From NCBI GenBank assembly GCA_947464885.1, contig CANHYZ010000003.1, forward strand, positions 1 through 22,394: a stretch of DNA of 22,394 nt, in the 5' to 3' direction. Below are positions 1 through 6,904 of the stretch, in pieces. The stretch is from Flavobacteriales bacterium. GTDB taxonomy: Bacteria; Bacteroidota; Bacteroidia; Flavobacteriales_D; Sanyastnellaceae. Within the stretch, counting starts at the first letter, position 1. Each line of letters begins with the position of its first letter. The notes beneath the pieces were generated by a model. That model did not search any database. It was given only the letters and a program-made list of their open reading frames with translations, and was not told where the DNA came from. A program made the position numbers and the translations under genes.

Positions 1-813
1 AAGCTCGCTGAAGAAGATCCAACGTTCCGCGTGCACACCGACCAAGAAACCGGACAGACGGTTATCAGCGGTATGGGTGAGTTGCACTTGGAAATCATCG
101 TTGACCGCTTGAAGCGCGAGTTCAAGGTTGAGTGTAACCAGGGTGCTCCGCAGGTTGCCTACAAAGAGACGATTATCGGTACTGCCTCACACCGCGAAGT
201 GTACAAGAAGCAGTCGGGTGGTCGTGGTAAGTTTGCTGATATCAATATCGAAATCGGACCCAATGACGATGCTGAAAAGCCAGGCTTGGTGTTCGTGAAC
301 AATATCAAGGGTGGTAACATCCCACGTGAATTCATCCCTGCAATCGAAAAGGGTTTCAAGGAAGCCATGAACAATGGTGTACTTGCAGGATACCCTGTAG
401 ATTCATTGAAAGTTGAACTCAATGATGGTTCGTTCCACGCGGTTGACTCCGATGCACTTTCGTTCGAATTGTGTGCGAAGATGGCCTACCGTGAAGCGAT
501 GCCTAAGTGCCGTCCAACCATTCTTGAGCCTATCATGAAGCTTGAAGTTGTTACGCCATCTGAGAATATGGGTGATGTAATCGGTGACTTGAACAAGCGT
601 CGTGGTTTGATTGAAGGTACCGGTGAGCGTAACAACGCTACGGTAATCAACGCTAAAGTTCCACTTTCTGAAATGTTCGGTTACGTAACAGATTTACGTA
701 CCATCACTTCAGGTCGTGCAACATCAACCATGGAATTCAGCAATTACGCTCAAGCTCCGAACAACGTTCAGGAGGCTGTAATTGCCAAGGTTAAAGGAAA
801 AGCAAACGCATAA
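1..813 (+). CDS. fusA: Elongation factor G, C-terminal part (5' end outside window)
   Basis: This is the last 270 residues of EF-G, the GTPase that moves tRNA and mRNA through the ribosome after peptide transfer. The frame is open from base 1 and ends in TAA. The visible part starts inside domain III (motif GMGELHLEIIVDRLKREF), runs through domain IV (YKETI, then GFKEAMNNGVLAGYPV) and finishes with domain V (EPIMKLEVVTPSENMGDVIGDLNKRRG, then the MFGYVTDLRTITSGRA stretch). The GTPase domain lies upstream of the window. Only 17 nt separate it from rpsJ, so the two are probably co-transcribed. No tuf gene lies between fusA and rpsJ, unlike in E. coli. Confidence 0.98.
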   Translation, partial: KLAEEDPTFRVHTDQETGQTVISGMGELHLEIIVDRLKREFKVECNQGAPQVAYKETIIGTASHREVYKKQSGGRGKFADINIEIGPNDDAEKPGLVFVNNIKGGNIPREFIPAIEKGFKEAMNNGVLAGYPVDSLKVELNDGSFHAVDSDALSFELCAKMAYREAMPKCRPTILEPIMKLEVVTPSENMGDVIGDLNKRRGLIEGTGERNNATVINAKVPLSEMFGYVTDLRTITSGRATSTMEFSNYAQAPNNVQEAVIAKVKGKANA

Positions 814-830
814 TAGAAAAACAAAGCCTG

Positions 831-1136
831 ATGGCCCAGAAGATTAGAATAAAACTGAAGTCTTACGACCACAATTTGGTAGACAAGTCTGCCGAGAAGA
901 TCGTGAAAACCGTGAAGTCAACCGGTGCTGTAGTGAACGGACCTATTCCGTTGCCAACACACAAGCGTATCTACACCGTTTTGCGTTCACCTCACGTCAA
1001 CAAGAAGGCGCGTGAGCAGTTCGAATTGAGCTCGTACAAGCGTCTGCTCGATATCTACAGCTCTTCAAGCAAGACTGTAGACGCGTTGATGAAGCTCGAA
1101 CTGCCAAGTGGAGTGGAAGTAGAGATCAAAGTGTAG
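831..1136 (+). CDS. rpsJ: 30S ribosomal protein S10 (NusE)
   Basis: S10 sits in the head of the 30S subunit and, as NusE, partners NusB in antitermination complexes. At 101 residues it has the usual length. The diagnostic segments GPIPLPT (residues 37-43) and RSPHVNKKAREQFE (residues 52-65) are present. The start ATG lies 17 nt after the fusA stop in A-rich sequence. The stop is TAG, whereas most genes of this cluster use TAA. S10 opens the S10 group, and an 84-nt spacer separates it from rplC. Confidence 0.98.
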   Translation: MAQKIRIKLKSYDHNLVDKSAEKIVKTVKSTGAVVNGPIPLPTHKRIYTVLRSPHVNKKAREQFELSSYKRLLDIYSSSSKTVDALMKLELPSGVEVEIKV

Positions 1137-1178
1137 TTCCGGTTGAGTTCGTTCTCGCCCCAACAACAAGTAAATAAC

Positions 1179-1193
1179 GTCTCTTAAGGAGAC
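1179..1193 (+). other. Predicted RNA hairpin in the rpsJ-rplC spacer
   Basis: The arms GTCTC and GAGAC form a perfect 5-bp stem around a TTAAG loop. The 84-nt spacer (1137-1220) has no other gene; its last 27 nt before rplC are almost pure A/T (AAATAATAAATAACAAACAC). The GGAG inside the stem lies about 30 nt before the rplC start, too far to act as a ribosome binding site. A 5-bp stem can arise by chance, so this one is weak when taken alone. Confidence 0.35.
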
Positions 1194-1220
1194 AAAGCAT
1201 AAATAATAAATAACAAACAC

Positions 1221-1841
1221 ATGCCAGGTATTATTGGTAAAAAGGTCGGAATGACTAGCATCTACAGTGCCGCTGGAAAGATGATTCCATGCACGGTGAT
1301 AGAGGCTGGTCCATGTGTGGTTACACAAATCAAGACCAAAGATGGCAAGGATGGTTATGATGCAGTCCAGATTGGCTTCGTAGACAAGAAGGACAAGCAC
1401 ACCACCAAAGCCATGCAAGGCCACTTCAAAAAGGCCAGCGTAACCCCAAAGCGTTACATCGCGGAATTCCACGATTTCGAAGGTGAGATTGCATTGGGTT
1501 CAACCATCACAGTAGAACTCTTCACAGAAGGTGAGAACGTCGACGTGATTGGTACATCAAAGGGTAAAGGATTCCAGGGCGTTGTAAAACGTTACGGTTT
1601 TGCCGGGGTGGGCGAGAGCACACACGGTCAGCACAACCGTCTTCGTGCTCCGGGTTCTATGGGTGCCTCTTCTGATCCTTCACGTGTATTCCCGGGTAAG
1701 CGCTTGGGTGGACGTACCGGAGGTGACCGTCGCACTATCCCTAACTTGGAAGTGGTAAAAATTCTTCCCGAAGAAAACCTGATCCTTGTAAAAGGAGCGG
1801 TACCGGGATTCAATGGTTCAACCGTTTATATCGTTAAGTAA
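1221..1841 (+). CDS. rplC: 50S ribosomal protein L3
   Basis: L3 is an early-assembly 23S rRNA binder whose long loop reaches toward the peptidyl-transferase centre. The protein has 206 residues, near the usual size. The signature loop is clear: GFQGVVKRYGFAG (118-129) followed by STHGQHNRLRAPGSMG (133-148) and PGKRLGGRTGG (158-168). Where E. coli L3 has SIGQNQTPG, containing the glutamine methylated by PrmB, this protein has SMGASSDPS, so that target appears absent. The stop TAA is followed after a single nucleotide by the rplD start, suggesting coupled translation. Confidence 0.98.
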   Translation: MPGIIGKKVGMTSIYSAAGKMIPCTVIEAGPCVVTQIKTKDGKDGYDAVQIGFVDKKDKHTTKAMQGHFKKASVTPKRYIAEFHDFEGEIALGSTITVELFTEGENVDVIGTSKGKGFQGVVKRYGFAGVGESTHGQHNRLRAPGSMGASSDPSRVFPGKRLGGRTGGDRRTIPNLEVVKILPEENLILVKGAVPGFNGSTVYIVK

Positions 1842-1842
1842 C

Positions 1843-2472
1843 ATGAAACTCGAAGTAATCAATACCTCAGGCCAGAAGACTGGCAAGTCCGTTACGCTCG
1901 ATGCATCGGTGTTTGCCGTCGAACCTAACGACCACGCGATCTACCTCGATGTAAAGCGCTACCTCGCTGCTCAACGCACCGGTACGCACAAGTCAAAGCA
2001 TCGCGGCGAAATCCACGGTTCAACCCGCAAGCTGCATAAGCAAAAGGGTACCGGAGGATCACGTAAAGGATCTATCAAGAACCCGTTGTTCCGTCAGGGT
2101 GGTACCATTTTCGGTCCACGTCCGCGTAACTACGATATCAAAGTAAACAAAAGCACTCAGCGCTTGGCGCGTAAGTCAGCATTGACTTACAAGGCAAAGG
2201 AAAACGGCATCATGGTGCTGGATACCATTGCGATGGACAAGCCACGCACAAAGGATTTTGCTGCGTTGCTCAAGAACCTCAGCCTCGAAGGTAAGAAGAC
2301 CCTCGTGCTGATTCCGGAGCGCAATGACAATGTTTTCTTGTCATCACGCAACCTTGAAAAAGCAAACGTGCAGATCGCCAGCTTGGTGAACACCTACGAT
2401 ATCATGAACTCACACAATGTGGTTTTTGTAGGCAACGCACACGAAGTAGTAACAGAACTCCTTAAGAAATAA
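1843..2472 (+). CDS. rplD: 50S ribosomal protein L4
   Basis: L4 (also called uL4) binds 23S rRNA and lines the nascent peptide tunnel with its extended loop. I chose the ATG at 1843 (MKLEVINTSG), one base after the rplC stop. The frame is open further upstream to 1813, but that stretch lies inside rplC and is not L4-like. The 209-residue product carries the tunnel-loop sequence GSTRKLHKQKGTGGSRKGS and then GPRPRNYDIKVNK. In E. coli L4 represses the S10 operon; nothing here shows that this control exists in this organism. Confidence 0.97.
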   Translation: MKLEVINTSGQKTGKSVTLDASVFAVEPNDHAIYLDVKRYLAAQRTGTHKSKHRGEIHGSTRKLHKQKGTGGSRKGSIKNPLFRQGGTIFGPRPRNYDIKVNKSTQRLARKSALTYKAKENGIMVLDTIAMDKPRTKDFAALLKNLSLEGKKTLVLIPERNDNVFLSSRNLEKANVQIASLVNTYDIMNSHNVVFVGNAHEVVTELLKK

Positions 2473-2478
2473 TAGCAC

Positions 2479-2772
2479 ATGAAACAGATCCTCATCCGAC
2501 CATTGGTCACCGAGAAAATGTCTGCTATCACGGATAAGCAGGGCAAGTACGGTTTCATCGTGAATCGCGACGCTAACAAGATTGAGATCAAGCAGGCTGT
2601 CGAGAAGTCATACGGAGTGACTGTATTGAAAGTAAACACCATCAACGTAGACGGTAAGCGTAAGTTCCGCTACACTGCCAAGGGTATCATTGAAGGACGT
2701 TCAAAGTCGTTCAAGAAGGCCATCATCAAGTTGCAGGCTGGTGAAACAATTGATTTTTACGCCAACGTTTAA
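2479..2772 (+). CDS. rplW: 50S ribosomal protein L23
   Basis: L23 lies at the tunnel exit and is the docking site for trigger factor and the signal recognition particle. The 97-residue sequence shows the family start ILIRPLVTEKM and the KIEIKQAVEKSYGVTVLKVNT segment (residues 35-55), typical of the L23 fold. The extended basic loop VDGKRKFRYTAKGI follows. It begins 6 nt after the rplD stop and ends 14 nt before rplB, in the standard L4-L23-L2 order. Confidence 0.97.
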   Translation: MKQILIRPLVTEKMSAITDKQGKYGFIVNRDANKIEIKQAVEKSYGVTVLKVNTINVDGKRKFRYTAKGIIEGRSKSFKKAIIKLQAGETIDFYANV

Positions 2773-2786
2773 TATACTGACGAAAA

Positions 2787-3608
2787 ATGGGTATTAAAAA
2801 ATTAAATCCGGTTACCGCAGGTACAAGGCATAAGGTGGCGCTCACGTTTGATGAGTTGACTACAGACAAGCCATACAAGCCGCTGTTGGTGCCAATGAAG
2901 AAGACCGGTGGTCGCAACAACCAAGGTAAACGCACCATGCGTTACATCGGTGGCGGTCACAAGCAGAAGTACCGTTTGGTAGACTTCAAGCGTGATAAGC
3001 ATGGCGTAGCGTGTAAGGTACTCACTATTGAGTACGATCCAAATCGTTCAGCGCGTATTGCACTTGTTGAATACAGCGATGGCGAAAAGCGTTACATCAT
3101 TGCTCCGCAAGGACTCAAAGTGGGCCAGTCGCTCATGAGTGGTACAGGCGCAGCACCTGAAGTTGGAAACGCTTTGTTTTTGAAGGAAATTCCACTGGGA
3201 ACAACCGTTCACAATATCGAGATGAAGCCGGGGAAGGGTGGCAGCATTGCACGCAGTGCAGGTAGCTACGCGCAGCTCACTTCACGTGACGGTAAGTATG
3301 CTGTAATTACCATGCCGTCTGGCGAGAACCGTCTGATCTTGGGTGATTGCATCGCAACGGTTGGAGTTGTATCGAATGCCGAGCACAACTTGCAGGTCAG
3401 CGGTAAAGCGGGTCGCAGTCGTTGGTTGGGTCGTCGTCCTCGTGTTCGTGGTGTTGCCATGAACCCTGTAGATCACCCGATGGGTGGTGGTGAAGGTCGC
3501 CAGTCCGGTGGTCACCCACGCTCACGCAAAGGCACACCTTCGAAAGGTTATAAAACACGTCATCCTAAGAATCCGTCTAACCGTTTCATTTTGGAACGCA
3601 GAAAGTAA
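2787..3608 (+). CDS. rplB: 50S ribosomal protein L2
   Basis: L2 is one of the most conserved ribosomal proteins; it is needed to join the subunits and supports the peptidyl-transferase centre. The full 273-residue length is present. Visible landmarks are KKTGGRNNQGKRTMRYIGGGHKQKYR near residue 40, the SH3-like core ALVEYSDGEKRYIIAPQGLKVG, and the C-terminal VRGVAMNPVDHPMGGGEGR containing the invariant histidine near the peptidyl-transferase centre. An A-rich leader (ACGAAAA) precedes the ATG and there is no Shine-Dalgarno site. Confidence 0.98.
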   Translation: MGIKKLNPVTAGTRHKVALTFDELTTDKPYKPLLVPMKKTGGRNNQGKRTMRYIGGGHKQKYRLVDFKRDKHGVACKVLTIEYDPNRSARIALVEYSDGEKRYIIAPQGLKVGQSLMSGTGAAPEVGNALFLKEIPLGTTVHNIEMKPGKGGSIARSAGSYAQLTSRDGKYAVITMPSGENRLILGDCIATVGVVSNAEHNLQVSGKAGRSRWLGRRPRVRGVAMNPVDHPMGGGEGRQSGGHPRSRKGTPSKGYKTRHPKNPSNRFILERRK

Positions 3609-3619
3609 TACAATAAGAA

Positions 3620-3886
3620 ATGGCAAGGTCGCTTAAAAAACCACCGTTCATTCACTACAAGCTAGCAAAGCGCGTAGAAGATGCACAAGCAGCAGGCAAA
3701 AAGAGTGTCATCAAGACATGGAGCCGTGCGAGCACAATCTCTCCCGACTTCGTCGGAATGACAATTGCTGTGCACAACGGAAAACAATTCATCCCTGTTT
3801 ACGTCACTGAAAACATGGTTGGTCACAAACTCGGAGAGTTTTCGCCCACCCGTAAGTTCAGCGGTCACTCAGGTAATAGAAAATAA
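3620..3886 (+). CDS. rpsS: 30S ribosomal protein S19
   Basis: S19 is a 30S head protein that contacts the A-site tRNA and bridges to the large subunit with S13. The protein is 88 residues, the normal length, starting MARSLKKPPFI. The segments TWSRASTISPDFVGMTIAVHNGKQFIPVYVTENMVGHKLGEF and SPTRKFSGHSG are the conserved body and C-terminal tail. It begins 11 nt after rplB and is followed by a 31-nt spacer and rplV. Confidence 0.97.
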   Translation: MARSLKKPPFIHYKLAKRVEDAQAAGKKSVIKTWSRASTISPDFVGMTIAVHNGKQFIPVYVTENMVGHKLGEFSPTRKFSGHSGNRK

Positions 3887-3917
3887 GGCATAACAACCCC
3901 GATAAAGAAACAGCAAC

Positions 3918-4310
3918 ATGGGAGCTCGTAAAAGAGAAATGGCCGATCGTATGAAGGAAGAACGCAAGAGCAGTGCTTTTGCTAAGTTGAACAACGAACC
4001 TTCATCACCACGTAAGATGCGTCTTGTAGCGGATATTATCCGTGGCAAAGAGGTGTTCATGGCCTTGAATATTTTGAAATTCACACGTAAGCACGCTGCA
4101 GTGCCAATGGAAAAGTTGCTTCGCTCTGCGATCAACAACTGGCAGCAGAAGAACGGTGATACCGATGTAACAGAGGCCAACCTCATTGTGAAAGATATCA
4201 CAGTTGATGGCGGACGTACACTGAAGCGTATCAGCCCGGCTCCGCAAGGACGCGCACACCGCATCCGCAAGCGTAGCAATCACGTAACCATCATTTTGGA
4301 CAAAAAATAA
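3918..4310 (+). CDS. rplV: 50S ribosomal protein L22, N-terminally extended form
   Basis: L22 binds several 23S rRNA domains, and its beta-hairpin lines the exit tunnel. At 130 residues it is longer than the roughly 110 of E. coli. The extra residues are a charged N-terminal arm (MGARKREMADRMKEERKSSA) before the conserved SPRKMRLVADIIRGKEV. This long form is usual in Bacteroidota, which supports the ATG at 3918 over in-frame ATGs at 3939 and 3951. The C-terminal hairpin LKRISPAPQGRAHRIRKRSNHVTI is intact. Confidence 0.95.
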   Translation: MGARKREMADRMKEERKSSAFAKLNNEPSSPRKMRLVADIIRGKEVFMALNILKFTRKHAAVPMEKLLRSAINNWQQKNGDTDVTEANLIVKDITVDGGRTLKRISPAPQGRAHRIRKRSNHVTIILDKK

Positions 4311-4324
4311 TTAGCGCATAACGC

Positions 4325-5125
4325 ATGGGACAAAAATGTAACCCTATAGGAAACAGATTAGGCTTTATCAAAGGCTGGGACAGCAATTGGTATGGCGGTA
4401 ACAACTACGGTGATAAGATCGTTGAGGATGATAAAATCCGCAAGTATCTTATGGCTCGTTTGAAGAAGGCTTCGGTATCGAAAATCGTTATCGAGCGCAC
4501 TCTGAAGCTTGTTACTGTAACAATCAATACCGCTCGCCCGGGAGTAATCATCGGTAAAGCAGGTTCTGAAGTGGACAAGCTGAAGGAGGAGTTGAAGAAG
4601 ATAACCGGTAAGGATATTCAAATCAACATCTTTGAGATCAAGCGTCCGGAGTTGGATGCGCGCCTTGTGTCAGATGGCATTTGCCGTCAAATCGAAGGAC
4701 GTATTTCATACCGTCGTGCCATCAAGATGGCCATTCAGACCAGCATGCGTATGGGTGCGGAAGGAATTAAGGTGACCGTGGCCGGTCGTGTAAATGGTGC
4801 TGAAATTGCTCGTTCGGAGACGTACAAGGAAGGTCGTACACCACTTCACACACTGCGTGCTGACATCGACTACAACCACTCAGAAGCTCACACTGCATAC
4901 GGCCGCATCGGCGTGAAAGTGTGGATCTGTCGCGGTGAGGTATACGGAAAGCGTGATCTTTCACCAAACTTCGGACAGACTACAACAGCTCGTCGTCCGG
5001 GTGCACCGGGTGGCCGCGAAGAGCGTCCGGGTGGAGATCGTCGTGGCGGTGGAGATCGTCGTGGGGGCGGTGACCGTCGTGGTGGCGGAGATCGCAGAGG
5101 CGGCGGCGGACGTGGAAACGCATAA
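4325..5125 (+). CDS. rpsC: 30S ribosomal protein S3 with Gly/Arg/Asp repeat tail
   Basis: S3 forms part of the mRNA entry channel and its helicase. The core (residues 1-220) is standard: MGQKCNPIGNRLG at the start, a KH domain with the GKAG loop at 77-80, and the C-terminal domain TVAGRVNGAEIARSETYKEGRTPLHTLRADIDY. The protein is 266 residues, longer than E. coli S3 (about 233). The excess is a low-complexity tail (about 221-266) with four copies of a six-residue unit (D-R-R-G-G-G, D at 238, 244, 250 and 256). The tail resembles RGG-type RNA-binding tails. Confidence 0.97.
   Translation: MGQKCNPIGNRLGFIKGWDSNWYGGNNYGDKIVEDDKIRKYLMARLKKASVSKIVIERTLKLVTVTINTARPGVIIGKAGSEVDKLKEELKKITGKDIQINIFEIKRPELDARLVSDGICRQIEGRISYRRAIKMAIQTSMRMGAEGIKVTVAGRVNGAEIARSETYKEGRTPLHTLRADIDYNHSEAHTAYGRIGVKVWICRGEVYGKRDLSPNFGQTTTARRPGAPGGREERPGGDRRGGGDRRGGGDRRGGGDRRGGGGRGNA
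5036..5107 (+). repeat. Four 18-bp tandem repeats inside the 3' end of rpsC
   Basis: Four consecutive 18-bp units, all related to GATCGTCGTGGCGGTGGA, encode the D-R-R-G-G-G copies of the S3 tail. The units differ mainly at third codon positions (GAT/GAC, CGT/CGC/AGA, GGC/GGG/GGT), while the encoded residues stay the same. This suggests that the protein sequence is under selection. Copy number could vary by slippage in whole codons without shifting the frame. Confidence 0.9.
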
Positions 5126-5174
5126 CATCCACAACAGACAACATTGAATTAAGACATCAGGATAATATAACGTC

Positions 5175-5594
5175 ATGTTACAACCGAAAAGAACGAAATA
5201 CAGAAAGCAGCAGAAGGGTAAGATCAAAGGCATCGCCCACCGCGGTTCACAACTCGCGTTCGGAAGCTTCGCAATCAAAACCCTCGATGAAGGCTTTTTG
5301 ACATCACGCCAGCTTGAAGCGGCGCGTGTGGCCCTCACCCGTTTCATGAAACGTGAAGGTAAAGTGTGGATCCGAGTATTCCCGGACAAGCCACTTACAC
5401 GCAAGCCAGCCGAAGTTCGTATGGGTAAGGGTAAGGGAGCTCCCGAATTATGGGTTGCTGTTCTGAAGCCTGGCCGTATCATCTTCGAAGCAGAAGGTGT
5501 GCCGTTGGCTACTGCTCAAGAGGCCCTTCGTTTGGCAGCACAAAAGTTGCCTTGCCGCACCAAGTTCATCGTACGTCCTGATTACACTGAATAA
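5175..5594 (+). CDS. rplP: 50S ribosomal protein L16
   Basis: L16 is a late-assembly protein that shapes the A-site tRNA binding region of the 50S subunit. It has 139 residues, near the family norm. The start MLQPKRTKYRKQQKGK and the middle stretch GSFAIKTLDEGFLTSRQLEAARVALTR are diagnostic, as is RMGKGKGAPELWVAVLKPGRIIFEAEGV. The 49-nt spacer before it (5126-5174) is A-rich and is the one long spacer in which I found no stem of 5 bp or more. rpmC follows 8 nt after its stop. Confidence 0.97.
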   Translation: MLQPKRTKYRKQQKGKIKGIAHRGSQLAFGSFAIKTLDEGFLTSRQLEAARVALTRFMKREGKVWIRVFPDKPLTRKPAEVRMGKGKGAPELWVAVLKPGRIIFEAEGVPLATAQEALRLAAQKLPCRTKFIVRPDYTE

Positions 5595-5602
5595 TATTCG
5601 CC

Positions 5603-5800
5603 ATGAAAGCTACAGATTATACAAAACTTACAGACAGCGATCTTCTGGGAAAGATCACCGAAGAAAAGGCTGCACTGGCAAAAATGAAATTTAACCACAC
5701 AGTGGCCGGTACCGAGAACCCGATGAACCTGCGCATGAAGCGTCGTGAAATCGCTCGCATGAAGACTACCCTGAGCCAACGTAAAAACAACGGTAAATAA
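5603..5800 (+). CDS. rpmC: 50S ribosomal protein L29
   Basis: L29 is a small helical protein beside the tunnel exit, next to L23. The 65-residue product has the two-helix pattern of the family: the L-G-K-I-T-E-E-K-A-A-L-A-K-M-K-F segment, then NPMNLRMKRREIARMKTTLSQR. The position between rplP and rpsQ is standard. An overlapping frame at 5497-5694 is spurious. rpsQ begins 9 nt after the stop. Confidence 0.95.
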   Translation: MKATDYTKLTDSDLLGKITEEKAALAKMKFNHTVAGTENPMNLRMKRREIARMKTTLSQRKNNGK

Positions 5801-5809
5801 TTACTGACC

Positions 5810-6064
5810 ATGGAAAGAAACCTTCGTAAAGAAAGAATTGGTATCGTAACCTCCAACAAGATGGAAAAGTCTGTTGTGGTGATGGTTGAGACCAAAATTA
5901 TGCACCCTAAGTACGGGAAATTTGTAAAGTACTCGAAGAAGTTCATGGCTCACGATGAAAAAGGTGAGTGCGGCATCGGGGACACCGTTAAGATCATGGA
6001 AACCCGTCCAATGAGCAAGCTCAAGCGTTGGAGAATGGTTGAGATCGTTGAGAAGGCGAAGTAA
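5810..6064 (+). CDS. rpsQ: 30S ribosomal protein S17
   Basis: S17 is a primary 16S rRNA binder of the 30S body with an OB fold. The protein has 84 residues, the normal length. The sequence ERNLRKERIGIVTSNKMEKSVVV and the central HPKYGKFVKYSKKFMAHDE match the family, followed by GDTVKIMETRPMSKLKRWR. It closes the S10 group, and a 102-nt spacer with three hairpins separates it from rplN. Confidence 0.97.
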   Translation: MERNLRKERIGIVTSNKMEKSVVVMVETKIMHPKYGKFVKYSKKFMAHDEKGECGIGDTVKIMETRPMSKLKRWRMVEIVEKAK

Positions 6065-6076
6065 TTCGCTTACCTG

Positions 6077-6149
6077 CGGGAGGTTATCCCGACACTGTTG
6101 CGGTGGAATTCCGCACGACAATAACGGAAGTAAAGGCTCCCATAGAGCC
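6077..6149 (+). other. Three consecutive predicted hairpins in the rpsQ-rplN spacer
   Basis: The 102-nt spacer (6065-6166) contains three stems and no gene. The first is CGGGA/TCCCG around GGTTA (6077-6091). The second pairs TGTTGCGG at 6096-6103 with CCGCACGACA at 6111-6120: 8 bp with a 2-nt bulge and a 7-nt loop. The third is GGCTC/GAGCC around CCATA (6135-6149). The last 17 nt before the rplN ATG are A-rich and unpaired. The spacer falls where the S10 group meets the spc group. None is followed by a T run, so these are not intrinsic terminators. Confidence 0.5.
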
Positions 6150-6166
6150 ACTAAAAGAATAAGAAA

Positions 6167-6535
6167 ATGATACAGAACGAATCACGACTGAAAGTTGCCG
6201 ACAACAGCGGTGCGCGCGAAGTACTCGTTATCCGTGTGCTTGGAGGAACCCGTCGTCGTTACGCCTCTATAGGCGACCAGATCGTTGTTACGGTGAAGGA
6301 TGCACTCCCAAGCGGTAACGTGAAGAAGGGTACAGTTTCCAAAGCGGTGATTGTACGTACCAAGAAGGAAGTTCGTCGTGCAGACGGCAGCTATATCCGC
6401 TTCGATGACAATGCAGTAGTACTGCTCAATGCCTCGGGTGAATTGCGCGGCACGCGTATCTTCGGTCCGGTAGCCCGCGAATTGCGTGAGAAGGATTACA
6501 TGAAAATCATCTCATTGGCACCGGAGGTAATCTAA
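6167..6535 (+). CDS. rplN: 50S ribosomal protein L14
   Basis: L14 lies at the subunit interface and forms bridge B8; it is also the docking site for the silencing factor RsfS. At 122 residues it has the typical length. The sequence IQNESRLKVADNSGAREVLVIRVLGG and the end RIFGPVARELREKDYMKIISLAPEVI are standard. It opens the spc group. Its TAA stop is followed after one base by an ATG that starts a 20-codon unassigned frame (see findings), with rplX beginning 48 nt later. Confidence 0.97.
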   Translation: MIQNESRLKVADNSGAREVLVIRVLGGTRRRYASIGDQIVVTVKDALPSGNVKKGTVSKAVIVRTKKEVRRADGSYIRFDDNAVVLLNASGELRGTRIFGPVARELREKDYMKIISLAPEVI

Positions 6536-6546
6536 CATGAATCATG

Positions 6547-6568
6547 GATTTGCCCGAAAGGGAAAATC
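6547..6568 (+). other. Predicted GAAA-capped hairpin in the rplN-rplX spacer
   Basis: Arms GATTT (6547-6551) and AAATC (6564-6568) enclose a G/A mismatch, then CCC/GGG around a GAAA loop (6556-6559). GAAA is a stable GNRA tetraloop. The stem therefore has 8 pairs with one internal mismatch. It ends 15 nt before the rplX ATG. Confidence 0.5.
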
Positions 6569-6583
6569 AAAAATGAATAAACG

Positions 6584-6904
6584 ATGTTCAAAAGACTAAA
6601 AGTAAAAAAAGGCGATCTGGTAGTAGTGACTGCCGGTGACAACAAAGGCAAGCAAGGCCGTGTTGTTGAAGTGAATCGCGACAACGACCGTGTGGTGGTT
6701 GAGGGTGTTAACCTGGTGAAGAAACACCGTAAGCCTTCAGCTCAAAACCCACAAGGTGGAATTGAATCCATCGCTGCAGGTATCAACGTCAGCAATGTTA
6801 AGCTGATTGATGCAAAAGGCAACGCTACCCGCGTTGGTCGCAGAAGAAATGCGGATGGCAAACTCGAACGTTATTCTAAGAAATCAGGGGAGACATTGAA
6901 ATGA
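6584..6904 (+). CDS. rplX: 50S ribosomal protein L24
   Basis: L24 is an assembly initiator of the 50S subunit with a KOW motif. The 106-residue product shows KKGDLVVVTAGDNKGKQGRVVEVNRDNDRVVVEGVNLVKKH (KOW region, residues 8-48) and the downstream PSAQNPQGGIESIAAGINVSNV. Its last codons overlap the rplE start by 4 nt (ATGA), the only overlap between genes in this cluster. This suggests termination-reinitiation coupling of L24 and L5. Confidence 0.96.
   Translation: MFKRLKVKKGDLVVVTAGDNKGKQGRVVEVNRDNDRVVVEGVNLVKKHRKPSAQNPQGGIESIAAGINVSNVKLIDAKGNATRVGRRRNADGKLERYSKKSGETLK

Noticed and set aside
1186..1192. AAGGAG in the rpsJ-rplC spacer as a ribosome binding site
   Set aside because: It lies about 30 nt before the rplC ATG and within a hairpin arm.
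1813..1842. Upstream in-frame extension of rplD
   Set aside because: It lies inside the end of rplC, and the resulting ten residues are not L4-like. The ATG at 1843, one base after the rplC stop, gives a standard L4 start.
5036..5107. Tandem repeats as a possible CRISPR array or mobile repeat
   Set aside because: The repeats are adjacent 18-bp coding units without spacers, in frame at the end of rpsC.
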